DNA of 47,654 nucleotides from JAKAKT01 sp041305385 (GTDB lineage: Archaea > Micrarchaeota > Micrarchaeia > Burarchaeales > JAKAKT01): positions 1 to 47,654 of the forward strand of contig JBFYLO010000062.1 of the NCBI GenBank assembly GCA_041305385.1, given 5' to 3'. A model generated the notes under the pieces. That model worked only from the letters and a program-made list of their open reading frames with translations. It had not been told where the DNA came from and searched no databases. Made by a program: the position numbers and the translations under genes. Positions 30,737-39,047 of the stretch are shown piece after piece; position 1 is the first letter of the stretch; each line of letters opens with the position of its first letter.

Positions 30737-31144
30737 CTATACACCCGGCTTTTCTTTTTTCTCAGTTCCCCAAGTCTCTTTTTCTTCGCGTTCATCCTTT
30801 TCAGGCCCAGAGCCTTCGTCTTTCTTTCTTTTCTTCTTCCCGAAAATCGGCTCCGAAGTTGGGAGCGCGACTTTCTTCTTGCCAAGTATGGTTTTCAGCT
30901 CAATCTTCACTTTCTTCTCGTGGTTCTCCTGGGTCTTTTTCACGAATTCGTTTTCCTCCATTTTCTTCGCAACTTCCCGTTCTTTTTTCACAACGAGCCT
31001 GGACTCGCCAACAGCGCGCAGGAATTGTTCGTGGGAAGAAGTTCCTGAGCGGAGGCCAGAAGCTAGCTCATCCGCGAACCGGACATCAAATCCCCTATGT
31101 CCGAGTTCCCTCTTCTTTTTCTCCTGCTCGAGACTCGATTCCAT
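30737..31144 (-). CDS. highly charged hypothetical protein
   Basis: 135 residues, Lys/Glu-rich, probably coiled or helical (KKEREVAKKMEENEFVKKTQENHEKKVKIELK) with a disordered Lys/Asp/Glu tail. No domain recognised; nucleic acid or ribosome binding is possible from its charge. ATG 31144 is chosen because ATTATATAAT at 31158-31167 (minus strand) is a TATA box at leaderless distance; the longer frame to 31213 overlaps the divergent gene. Confidence 0.6.
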   Translation of the reverse strand: MESSLEQEKKKRELGHRGFDVRFADELASGLRSGTSSHEQFLRAVGESRLVVKKEREVAKKMEENEFVKKTQENHEKKVKIELKTILGKKKVALPTSEPIFGKKKRKKDEGSGPEKDEREEKETWGTEKKEKPGV

Positions 31145-31157
31145 GCCATATCTTACT

Positions 31158-31174
31158 ATTATATAATATATAAG
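31158..31174. promoter_or_regulatory. shared bidirectional TATA region
   Basis: A 17-bp A/T run (ATTATATAATATATAAG) lies between two divergent starts, 31144 (minus) and 31197 (plus), each about 23-30 bp away, so both transcripts would be leaderless or nearly so. Confidence 0.5.
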
Positions 31175-31196
31175 CGGTTCGCGGGTTCCTGATGTC

Positions 31197-31415
31197 ATGA
31201 TAGGCAGGCGCATGGCCTTCTATCACGAGCCGACGCAAAAATTCTACTATCACCTTGAAAACAGCACTCCCCGGATACTGGCGAACCTCGCCTCATCCGC
31301 GCTCTTCCTCTCAGTCCTGTCGCTCCGGTTCTTCTTCAACAGGCTTAGATACAGGCTCGGGAATTACGGGGAATATAAGACAGAGGGGTTCGGTCTCAAA
31401 AAGCATGGCAGATGA
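31197..31415 (+). CDS. small single-TM hypothetical protein
   Basis: 72 residues: basic/aromatic N-terminus (GRRMAFYHEPTQKFYYH), one hydrophobic segment near 29-47 (LANLASSALFLSVLSLRFFF) and a basic tail. TATA-like ATATATAAG at 31166-31174 precedes the ATG at leaderless spacing. No homologous family recognised. The remaining gap 31416-31526 holds nothing I can support. Confidence 0.5.
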   Translation: MIGRRMAFYHEPTQKFYYHLENSTPRILANLASSALFLSVLSLRFFFNRLRYRLGNYGEYKTEGFGLKKHGR

Positions 31416-31526
31416 CCAACTGCTCAAAACGCACAAAACGATCGCCGCGGGTTCGATGCCATTCTCGGCTGAATCCGCACGAGTCGCCCGGGCCGCGCGC
31501 AAACGTGCCATTCTGTCATTGGTATG

Positions 31527-32090
31527 CTAGAACTTCTCGCACTTCTCGAAACCGCCCCACTGCCTATCCTTCTCCGAGAGAATATACTCGCCATCCACTT
31601 TCGGCCACTTGATGCCTATGGCGTTGTCATTGTAGATGATGCCTCGCTCGTCTTTCGGCGAGTAGGGGTTGTCAGCCTTGTAAAGCACGCGGGCCTCGTC
31701 GCTGAGTGCGAGAAAGCCGTGGGCAAAGCCCCTTGGCACATAAAGGATGAGGTTGTTTTTCTCAGAAAGGACGGTTCCCACCCATTTTCCGAATGTGGGC
31801 GAGCCCCTCCTCAGGTCCACGATGACATCGAAAATTTCGCCCCTGTAGCACCAGATGAACTTTGCCTGCGACATCCCGCCCCGCTGGTAGTGCAGGCCCC
31901 TTATGACCCCCCTCTTCGACACGGTGAAGAACTCCTCGGCGAAACGTGGCTCGACGCCCCTGGAGGCGAGAAGCTCCTCAGTCAAGTTTTTGAAAAACCC
32001 TCCCCTGCGGTCCGGCGATTCCGAAGGCCTTACCAGGAAGGCGCCCCCAATCCCGATGTCCTGTGCCGCAATGCCCTTAGCCATGGCCAT
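31527..32090 (-). CDS. rmlC: dTDP-4-dehydrorhamnose 3,5-epimerase
   Basis: 187 residues. FLVRPSESPDRRGGFFKNL, SKRGVIRGLHYQR (catalytic His67), GEIFDVIVDLRRGSPTFGKW, LYVPRGFAHGFLAL and YNDNAIGIKWP are the RmlC cupin signature. It epimerises the dTDP-sugar before reduction by RmlD. ATG 32090 lies 14 bp inside the end of rmlD; ATG 32084 is an alternative. Glucose-1-phosphate thymidylyltransferase and dehydratase (rmlA, rmlB) are not in the window. Product is likely rhamnose or a related deoxysugar for surface glycans. Confidence 0.95.
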   Translation of the reverse strand: MAMAKGIAAQDIGIGGAFLVRPSESPDRRGGFFKNLTEELLASRGVEPRFAEEFFTVSKRGVIRGLHYQRGGMSQAKFIWCYRGEIFDVIVDLRRGSPTFGKWVGTVLSEKNNLILYVPRGFAHGFLALSDEARVLYKADNPYSPKDERGIIYNDNAIGIKWPKVDGEYILSEKDRQWGGFEKCEKF

Positions 32091-32940
32091 CCTCCCTTTT
32101 CAGCTCCCGTATCTGCTCCCTAAGCGAAGGCATCCTCATTATCTCCTTCTCAGCCTTGCTGGTGTCAAGCCTCAGGTATTTCGGGATTCGTATGCTCCTG
32201 CAGCTTGAATCAGCCGGTTCCACCAGCCGCTTGTCCCAGCCGAACTCTTCGCAGAACATGAGTCCGAGCCCATACCTGGAGACGTAGTCCGGGCCGACTG
32301 CGTTGTAGACCCCTCCCAGGTCCAGTTTGCAAATGTCGATAATCATCCTCGCGAGGGTCTTCGCGTATATGGGCTGCGAGAACTGGTCATCGGCGAGCTT
32401 TATCCGCGTTTTCGTTTCAACAGCCTTCCTCAGCCTGCAGAATATGTTCGATTCCCGGCGGTCTATCCCGAAGATGCATTCCGGCCTCAGTATCGCGTAG
32501 TCATCGCAAACTCTCCTGACGACCTCATCCGCGACGGCCTTTGCGAAGGAGTAGAAGTTCTGCGGGTAGGGGAGCGACTCCTCTGAGTAAACTTCGCTCT
32601 CCTTCCCCTCATAAACCCAGTCTGTTGAAACGTGGACGAGCTTGTAACCGAACCTCGGCTGAAGCTTCGCGAGATTCGCGGGAACGAGCACGTTCACTGC
32701 CCAAGCGCCCTCCTTGTCAGACTCGGATTGATCGGTGCTTCCTGCTTTCGCCAGGTTCACCACGAAGTCGGGCTTCTCCTTTTTCAGTATCCGCTCGACT
32801 TTTCCGAAATCAGATGCATCGGCCTTGTAATCCGAGCCGCTGCTGCTTCTCGAAACCGAGATAACCTCAAACTCACCCTTCATCAGGCCCGTAAGATACT
32901 CGCCGACAAGGCCGCTTGAGCCAACCACCAGGCACTTCAA
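32077..32940 (-). CDS. rmlD: dTDP-4-dehydrorhamnose reductase
   Basis: 287 residues of the short-chain NAD-dependent sugar reductase family: Rossmann loop GSSGLVG (7-13), VHVSTDWVYEG with Thr106/Asp107, and the YxxxK pair Tyr130/Lys134 (YSFAK). The last domain (GGVYNAVGPDYVSRYGLG) is substrate-binding. It completes dTDP-rhamnose formation with the overlapping rmlC. Diverges from the AAA+ gene across a 275-bp gap that contains the A/T-rich multi-hairpin element. Confidence 0.92.
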   Translation of the reverse strand: MKCLVVGSSGLVGEYLTGLMKGEFEVISVSRSSSGSDYKADASDFGKVERILKKEKPDFVVNLAKAGSTDQSESDKEGAWAVNVLVPANLAKLQPRFGYKLVHVSTDWVYEGKESEVYSEESLPYPQNFYSFAKAVADEVVRRVCDDYAILRPECIFGIDRRESNIFCRLRKAVETKTRIKLADDQFSQPIYAKTLARMIIDICKLDLGGVYNAVGPDYVSRYGLGLMFCEEFGWDKRLVEPADSSCRSIRIPKYLRLDTSKAEKEIMRMPSLREQIRELKREDGHG

Positions 32941-33040
32941 CGATTCACCAAACTTAGATGAAAACTTACAGATTTAAAGCACTTCTCCCCCCTAGAACAG
33001 GATAATTCTCCCCGCACAGGGACAAATTTCCACAGAATTT

Positions 33041-33173
33041 CCAATTTTTGCCCCGAGGCAAAAATGGACACGCAATTTTTCCTCTAGGAAAAATGCGCAT
33101 CTTTGCCGCAGGCAAAGCTTGTCGTTTTCCCGAGAAAATGATTGTGTCCGCTAGTGGAATTTATCAAAATTCC
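33041..33173 (+). repeat. A/T-rich multi-hairpin element
   Basis: Five consecutive hairpins: ATTTTTGCC-CCGA-GGCAAAAAT (within 33041-33067); CGCA-TTTTTCC-TCTA-GGAAAAA-TGCG (33071-33097); CTTTGCC-GCA-GGCAAAG (33101-33117); CGTTTTC-CCGA-GAAAATG (33123-33140); GGAATTT-ATCA-AAATTCC (33156-33173). GGACAC (33066-33071) can pair with GTGTCC (33144-33149), enclosing the middle three, as in the G/C-rich junction elements. It fills most of the intergenic space between rmlD and the AAA+ gene. Confidence 0.65.
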
Positions 33174-33215
33174 AATACAAGCACAAATTTAAATTAAACG
33201 TGACTAACCTCAATC

Positions 33216-35954
33216 ATGGCCGAAACTATGGAGAAGAGTTACGGTTCGCTCAGGGTCAAAAAATACACTGCCTTCCTTCTCGACATCGAGCAGAACGAGG
33301 ACCTCGCAAGGGCCCTGCTCGTATTCGTGGGCGCGATTTCGCTTCTTCTCGCTTTTCCATTCTACTCGCCCCTGCTCATCCCGTTCCTTGCGCTCGCCTC
33401 AGCCCTGCTGGCCTACTGGAGGCCGCCGCTCGGAGTGATATTCGCGGAGTTCATAGCCTTCCCTGCCATCGCATATCAGTCTACGATACTCGCCTGGCTG
33501 TTCACCATAGTCCTCTCAGTAACGATGTTCGAGGCATTCACCAACTGGCGGATTTTCGCAGTCCTCATGGTCATAATCTTCTCCCCGTTTGCCCGCAACC
33601 CCCTGAACCACACCGAGCAGTTCTGGATTCTGGGGGGCGTCATAATACCCATTGTGATGTTCGCCTCGCTTATGCTGGGTTCAAAGAGAAGCCTAATGAT
33701 GTCGGTGCCCTCGGTCCTGATGGTTCTTCTCCTGACTTCGGTCTGGGGATTCCAAAACTCAGCGTTCATGCCAGTCAACCTGGATGGGCTGAGCTACGAG
33801 CAGCCCAGGTCATTTGAGGTGGCGAAGCCGGCGCTAGGCTTTTTTGAGCTGGGCGACGGGCTCAGGCAGGCGTTCTACGATTTCATCGACTTCTCAAAAG
33901 TAAAGGAGGTCGGACCCGGAATGGGCGTGGTTTTCAGGAACGGCCTTACGATGTTCTTCTCGGACTCCGCCCTGGTGACTCTCATCGCCTGGACCATCGC
34001 GGTGTTCCTTATCGGCTTCCTGCCAGGGAGGCTGAGAACCAAATGGAAGGACAGCATCGCCACCTCCTCGTTCCTCATAGTGATTTTCGGCTACTGGATT
34101 GCCACCATCATATCCAAGACGTCGTTCGAATTCATCATATTCTTCTGGGTCGGGGCTTCGGTGGCGCTCTTTGCCTACACCGACAGCCGCAAAATCTATT
34201 TCACCCGCGAGCTCGAGATAATGAAGAAGGAGAAGCAGGACAAGTTCTCCAAATTCGGGCTCGAGGACCTCAGCCTCTCAGCAGGCGCCGAGACCCTTGA
34301 TGACGTCGGAGGATACGAGGCGGTGAAGCAGGAGCTCAAGGAGGCCATCGTCTGGCCCCTGAGGCAGAAGGAGCTGACAGTCGCCTACGGGATAAAGCCC
34401 CCGAAGGGCATACTCCTCTTCGGCCCCCCGGGAACAGGCAAGACGATGATAATGAGGGCCCTGGCGAAGGAGCTCGAGATTGGTTTCTACTATGTCAAGT
34501 CGAGCGAGATACTGTCCCAATGGTATGGGGAGAGCGAGAGGAACATAAGCGAAATCTTCGCAATAGCCAAGAAGAACGCACCGTGCGTCCTTTTCTTCGA
34601 TGAGATAGACTCCATAGGCAAGAGAAGGGACTCCTACGGGGCCGATGACATAGGCCCGAGAATCCTCAGCCTCCTGCTCCAGGAGATGGACGGCTTCGCC
34701 TCCAAGAGGGAAGCCATAGTGATAGGAGCCACGAACACCCCGAACATGCTCGACCCGGCCCTCATGAGGCCAGGCAGGTTCGACAAAATCATCTACATGC
34801 CGTTGCCTGACCTGAAGACCCGCGAGAAGATATTCAGGTCCAGGTGCAAGGGCATAACCATCTCCAAGGACGTCGATTTCAAGAAGTTCTCCTCGCTCAC
34901 CGAAAGATACTCCGGTGCGGACATAGCCAATGTCTGCAGGGAGGCAGCCAACAACGCAGCGCGCGAGTCCAACCTCATGAAGACGGTGGTCCCCATAAGA
35001 AACGAGCATTTCCTATCTGCCATCGAGAACATGAGGCCGAGCACGAGCATCACCCAAATCGAGGACTACGAGATTTTCAAGATGGACTTCGAGCGCAGGT
35101 CAGTGAAGGAGGACCTGCACGAGAAGCAGGTCAAGGTGAAGTGGCAGGATGTACTGGGGCTCGAGAGAGTCATAAAGGCCCTAAAGGAGGCAATAGAGAT
35201 ACCTCTTCTCCACCAGGACCTCGTGGAGGAATACCATGTCCAGCCGAGCAGGGGCATAATGCTCTTCGGCCCTCCGGGCTGCGGGAAGACGCTGGTGGTG
35301 AAGGCAGCCTCAAACGAGCTCCACGCGACCTTCCTTTTCCTTAGCGGCGCCGAGCTTCTAAAGAAGGGCTACGAGGACGGGGTGAAAGTGATACGGGAGA
35401 CATTCAACAGGGCGCGCGAGCAGTCTCCGGCGATAATATTCATGGACGAGATGGAGGCAATAGCCCCGGTCAGGTCCGAATACTCATCCCAGCTGGTCGA
35501 GAACATCGTGGCCCAGCTCCTGAATGAGATGGACGGGGTCAAGGGGCTCAAGAACGTCGTTGTCATAGGTGCGACCAACAGGCCTGCGATAATCGACCCG
35601 GCCCTCATGAGGCCAGGCAGGTTCGACAAGCTGCTCTACGTCCCTCCCCCGAGCCAGAAGGCGAGGGCCGAGATATTCAGGCACGACCTCCAGAAAATAC
35701 CGCTTTCTGAAGATGTTGATTTTGAATACCTGTCGGACGTATCCGAAGGCTTCTCAGGCGCAGACATAAGCTCTGTTTGCGAGGAGGCGAAGATGTCCCT
35801 GGTTAGACGGCGGATAGCTGGAGAAGACGGGGAGAACGCATCTGTGGGAATGGACGTGTTCAAGCAGGTTCTCAGGAACAGGCGGCCCTCAATAACGAGC
35901 ACCATGCTCAAGGAATACGAGAAATTCCTTGAGGATTATGGCGAGAGAACATGA
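33216..35954 (+). CDS. membrane-anchored tandem AAA+ ATPase (Cdc48-like)
   Basis: 912 residues. The first ~325 contain about eight to nine hydrophobic helices, with a ~75-residue polar loop near 180-255. Two AAA+ modules follow. D1 has Walker A GPPGTGKT (403-410), Walker B VLFFDEID (Asp462, Glu463) and RPGRFDK; its aromatic pore loop is SQWYGES. D2 has GPPGCGKT (685-692), IIFMDEME and a second RPGRFDK; its pore loop is KKGYEDG. No zinc protease motif, so it is not FtsH. Classical Cdc48 has an N-domain instead of a membrane region; this version probably extracts membrane proteins. The start ATG follows an A/T-rich TTTAAATTAAA near 33187-33197. Confidence 0.93.
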   Translation: MAETMEKSYGSLRVKKYTAFLLDIEQNEDLARALLVFVGAISLLLAFPFYSPLLIPFLALASALLAYWRPPLGVIFAEFIAFPAIAYQSTILAWLFTIVLSVTMFEAFTNWRIFAVLMVIIFSPFARNPLNHTEQFWILGGVIIPIVMFASLMLGSKRSLMMSVPSVLMVLLLTSVWGFQNSAFMPVNLDGLSYEQPRSFEVAKPALGFFELGDGLRQAFYDFIDFSKVKEVGPGMGVVFRNGLTMFFSDSALVTLIAWTIAVFLIGFLPGRLRTKWKDSIATSSFLIVIFGYWIATIISKTSFEFIIFFWVGASVALFAYTDSRKIYFTRELEIMKKEKQDKFSKFGLEDLSLSAGAETLDDVGGYEAVKQELKEAIVWPLRQKELTVAYGIKPPKGILLFGPPGTGKTMIMRALAKELEIGFYYVKSSEILSQWYGESERNISEIFAIAKKNAPCVLFFDEIDSIGKRRDSYGADDIGPRILSLLLQEMDGFASKREAIVIGATNTPNMLDPALMRPGRFDKIIYMPLPDLKTREKIFRSRCKGITISKDVDFKKFSSLTERYSGADIANVCREAANNAARESNLMKTVVPIRNEHFLSAIENMRPSTSITQIEDYEIFKMDFERRSVKEDLHEKQVKVKWQDVLGLERVIKALKEAIEIPLLHQDLVEEYHVQPSRGIMLFGPPGCGKTLVVKAASNELHATFLFLSGAELLKKGYEDGVKVIRETFNRAREQSPAIIFMDEMEAIAPVRSEYSSQLVENIVAQLLNEMDGVKGLKNVVVIGATNRPAIIDPALMRPGRFDKLLYVPPPSQKARAEIFRHDLQKIPLSEDVDFEYLSDVSEGFSGADISSVCEEAKMSLVRRRIAGEDGENASVGMDVFKQVLRNRRPSITSTMLKEYEKFLEDYGERT

Positions 35955-36085
35955 ACCAGGCATTCTTTCGTCTTGTGCCGAACATCGGTCTCGAATAGAA
36001 ACACGTCAAAGAACCGAATCCCAATTCGGCAAACGACGATGTTTTTTTTGAGAGTATTAACCCAAGTTTACCCTCTTGCGAAACC

Positions 36086-36093
36086 TTTAAATA
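36086..36093 (+). promoter_or_regulatory. distal TATA box of the S-layer gene
   Basis: GAAACC followed by TTTAAATA is a strong BRE-TATA pair. Transcription would start near 36117, leaving a ~125-nt leader before the GTG at 36244. Confidence 0.55.
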
Positions 36094-36170
36094 CCTCCGT
36101 TTTGGAATCCACTTAGAACTTCGATGAGAGAATGCTTTATCCTCGAGAGGTTTGATAGGAACTGTGGGTA

Positions 36171-36239
36171 ATGTCGCCGTTAATCGGTATATAAAAAAAA
36201 GGCCCAATTCAGGCGACATCCGAATAAAGTAAGAGGTGA
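36171..36239 (+). promoter_or_regulatory. S-layer gene leader: inverted repeat around a second TATA box, and ribosome binding site
   Basis: ATGTCGCC (36171-36178) is inverted perfectly as GGCGACAT (36212-36219), bracketing TATATAAAA (36188-36196). The arrangement could be an operator over a proximal promoter (start near 36215) or a hairpin in the leader of the distal one. GAGGTGAT at 36233-36240 is a strong ribosome site just before the GTG start, fitting a highly expressed gene. Confidence 0.55.
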
Positions 36240-36243
36240 TAGA

Positions 36244-38847
36244 GTGAAAGGATTAAGTGTGAAGAAAATTGCGGCCTTGGCTGCTGGTGCAGCTATCCTG
36301 GGCGCGTCTGTGGCGCTTGCCGACGTAACCTTCGGCAACACTCAGATTGTGAACCAGAATGGTCAACCGGTGGTTAAGGTCGTCGTAGGCCAAAAAGCGG
36401 CTGCTTCTGACGGTGTGGTGGCTGCCAACATTGCTGCCGTAATTGGCAACAAAGCCTACAGCAAGCAGACCATCTCTGCGACTCTCTCTGGCACTGCAAC
36501 ATGCACTGTGTCTGGAGGCAGCGCGGCAGGGAGCTGCCCGGTAAGCGAGGAGAAAGTTACCCTCGAGGTGACCCTCCCGGGAGTTGTGTCTGGTTCTGCG
36601 AACTTTAAGACATATATAAACGACTACGTGGACAAATACACCGAGGACAGAATGACTGCGCCAAGGGGCTCGGCCAACAACTACTCCACTACAACGGAGA
36701 TAAAGCCGACCTTTGACCGCGACCCGACCCTGAATGGCAACGTTGCCAACACGGCTCCAGAGGTTGGGGACCCAGGCAGTGCTAATGGTGCTGCACACGG
36801 CAGAAAGATAACCGGCGGAGAATTCCCGTCCCTTGCCACTGCGACCATCAGGGACACGCAGGCTTCGGGCTCGAAGTCCTACACTGAGGAGCAGACCCTG
36901 TGGGTATACGGCAAGACTGTCTACGACGAGACTCTGAAGGCAGTGGTCACGACCGACCCGAACGTTGCGTACAAGGTTGATTTCACGCACGACCAGTACG
37001 GATTGCCGCAGTACTCATGTGGCAACTACGGCTCTTCAAGCTGCAGTGACAACGACCTGACCTCAAGGCACAGGGTGTCGATAAAGTTCCTCGGAGAGGA
37101 CTGGATCATCAGCGAGATGTCCCCGCCCGACGGAATGTCGGATTTCAATCCGAGCACCTACGTTGCGAAGACCGGGACTGGCTCATCCATAAGCCTGGCC
37201 AAGGAAAGCGCATACGGAGTCGTCCACATCGGCGAGAACCTCAGCGCTGGAGCATACGGCGTGAAGCTTGCCGATATCAGCTTGGCAACCGGAACAGCCA
37301 ACGTGCACGCAGCCGCTATCGAGATATACGACGCGAACGGCGTGCTTGCAAAAGAGACGCAGGTCGACCCTGACAGCACCTACACTTGGAATGCGCCAGA
37401 CGGCACGAAGCTGAAGATACACATCTACAAGACCCAGCCTGGTTATACCCTGGCTTCAAAGTGGGCTGAGATGGCAATCTACAGCAACGAGATGACCCTG
37501 ACGCACAACACCAAGATCGACAACGTGGACAACCCGCTGTGGACCCCCTACCTATACTGGTCCAACAACCCGAACAACAGCAACGTTACCACCTTGAAGT
37601 CGATTGTCCTGATGAGGAGTCGCACCCACCCAGACACAATGGGAGTGAAACTCAACAAGGGCGACAGCATACCTGTGATAACGACACCGCAGAAGTTCTT
37701 GATGAAGTTCGACGGCTTGAACCTGGAGTCAGCTGACTACGATGGCCTGGTCTTTTCTGTGACCGGATCCGGAACCTCAATATCGTACGGACCCTCCGGA
37801 TGCGCCAGCTCGACCACGCTCGCGAGCACGTTCTTGCAAGTCAGCACTGGAGTCACCAATGCATTCACAGTGGATGGCTCGCCAGTCAGCAACTTCTACA
37901 TAGACCTGAACAACGTCAATGAAGATGGGGCAATGGTGTTCTACCAAGCAAGCGGTCAAAACTGCTTCTACAACAAGACCTTTGCTAACACCACCACCAC
38001 CGAGCTAGCCTCCTACAACCTTGGAGATGGAGTGATGCAGAGCATCGCCCTGAACCGGGTTGACAAGAACGGCGAGAACGGCAACGTCTCGCTCTATCTT
38101 GAGGAGAAGGCATCTGCGACCACTGACGACAAGGACAGGTTCTATCTAGAACTTGACAACATAACTGACTCCGCATGGGCGTTCACTGGAACTTCGACCC
38201 AGGACAAGATAAAGTACAGGTACGCTGTGTCAACTGGACCAGCCTGCACTGCATCTACCTGCACCACGAACCTCAAGGCCATAGACCCGGGATACGTCTC
38301 CGAGAGGGGCTCGATGTTCTACGCCCTTGACTCCAAGAGCGCGACCTTGAAGGTTGCCAAGAAGGTTGCAGAGGCCAACTACTACGTAAGCCTTGTTGGT
38401 GCTGCGGCATCTGGTGCAACAGAGATCACCCTTGCAGAGGGCGAAGAGCAGACACTCGCCGGTGGAGTGAAGATAAAGGCAAAGAGCATAACTGAGAAGG
38501 TCGGCTCATGCACCGTCGGAGCAGGCGGAAACTGCAATGTCGACATGTCCCCAGTTAGCGCTGTCCTTAACACAGGCGAGGCGTCAGTCAACGCGATCAC
38601 CTCCTACAAGGTGGGTGACCTCGTTGTCATGGACAACCAGGCCGGCGGAGCTGCTGTACTGATTTCAGTCGGCGGCCCGATGGTGAACGAGGTTACCAAG
38701 CAGGCGCTTGGCAGCTCGTCAACCCTGACGAAATCAGGCGACGTCGTAGTCAAGGAGGTCGGCAACGTAATCGTTGTTGCCGGTTACACCGCCCAGGACA
38801 CAACGGACGCTGGTAAGCAGTTCGTCAACAGCCTACAGTCCAGCTAG
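36244..38847 (+). CDS. S-layer protein (Methanococcus-type)
   Basis: 867 residues. The N-terminus VKKIAALAAGAAILGASVALA is a signal peptide, followed by VTFGNTQIVNQNGQP, VKVVVGQKAAASDGVVAANIA and AAVIGNKAYS, the archaeal S-layer N-terminal domain (S_layer_N type). The body is Ser/Thr/Asn/Gly-rich with few Cys, and the C-terminus (GDVVVKEVGNVIVVAGYTAQDTTDA) resembles the S-layer C-terminal domain. It forms the surface lattice; many N-x-S/T sites could carry glycans made with the nearby rml genes. Start GTG 36244 with GAGGTGAT. Strong terminator follows. Confidence 0.92.
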   Translation: MKGLSVKKIAALAAGAAILGASVALADVTFGNTQIVNQNGQPVVKVVVGQKAAASDGVVAANIAAVIGNKAYSKQTISATLSGTATCTVSGGSAAGSCPVSEEKVTLEVTLPGVVSGSANFKTYINDYVDKYTEDRMTAPRGSANNYSTTTEIKPTFDRDPTLNGNVANTAPEVGDPGSANGAAHGRKITGGEFPSLATATIRDTQASGSKSYTEEQTLWVYGKTVYDETLKAVVTTDPNVAYKVDFTHDQYGLPQYSCGNYGSSSCSDNDLTSRHRVSIKFLGEDWIISEMSPPDGMSDFNPSTYVAKTGTGSSISLAKESAYGVVHIGENLSAGAYGVKLADISLATGTANVHAAAIEIYDANGVLAKETQVDPDSTYTWNAPDGTKLKIHIYKTQPGYTLASKWAEMAIYSNEMTLTHNTKIDNVDNPLWTPYLYWSNNPNNSNVTTLKSIVLMRSRTHPDTMGVKLNKGDSIPVITTPQKFLMKFDGLNLESADYDGLVFSVTGSGTSISYGPSGCASSTTLASTFLQVSTGVTNAFTVDGSPVSNFYIDLNNVNEDGAMVFYQASGQNCFYNKTFANTTTTELASYNLGDGVMQSIALNRVDKNGENGNVSLYLEEKASATTDDKDRFYLELDNITDSAWAFTGTSTQDKIKYRYAVSTGPACTASTCTTNLKAIDPGYVSERGSMFYALDSKSATLKVAKKVAEANYYVSLVGAAASGATEITLAEGEEQTLAGGVKIKAKSITEKVGSCTVGAGGNCNVDMSPVSAVLNTGEASVNAITSYKVGDLVVMDNQAGGAAVLISVGGPMVNEVTKQALGSSSTLTKSGDVVVKEVGNVIVVAGYTAQDTTDAGKQFVNSLQSS

Positions 38848-38860
38848 AGTGGACACACCC

Positions 38861-38900
38861 GGAGCGCAAACGCGCTCCACCCTTTTTATTTTTTCTTTAT
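38861..38900 (+). terminator. hairpin plus T-tract terminator of the S-layer gene
   Basis: GGAGCGC-AAAC-GCGCTCC at 38861-38878 followed by CCTTTTTATTTTTTC. A G/C hairpin with a long T-tract is expected after a highly transcribed surface-protein gene. Only this terminator and the next promoter are visible in 38848-39047. Confidence 0.75.
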
Positions 38901-39047
38901 TTCCTCTTTTCGATTACTGTTTTTCAGTTGTGTTTCTTTTGCCCCTTACTTACTCGAAGCATCAACTCCGTTAAAGCTCAGCTGGTTTAAACCAAATTCC
39001 CCCTGGGTTCGGAAAGGTTTTTAATTCCCTCTCAACAATAATCACTT

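Noticed and set aside
30703..30885. 60-residue Arg/Lys-rich frame resembling a ribosomal protein
   Set aside because: It overlaps the charged-protein gene at 30737-31144 on the same strand in another frame; the bias comes from the Lys/Glu codons, and no promoter supports it.
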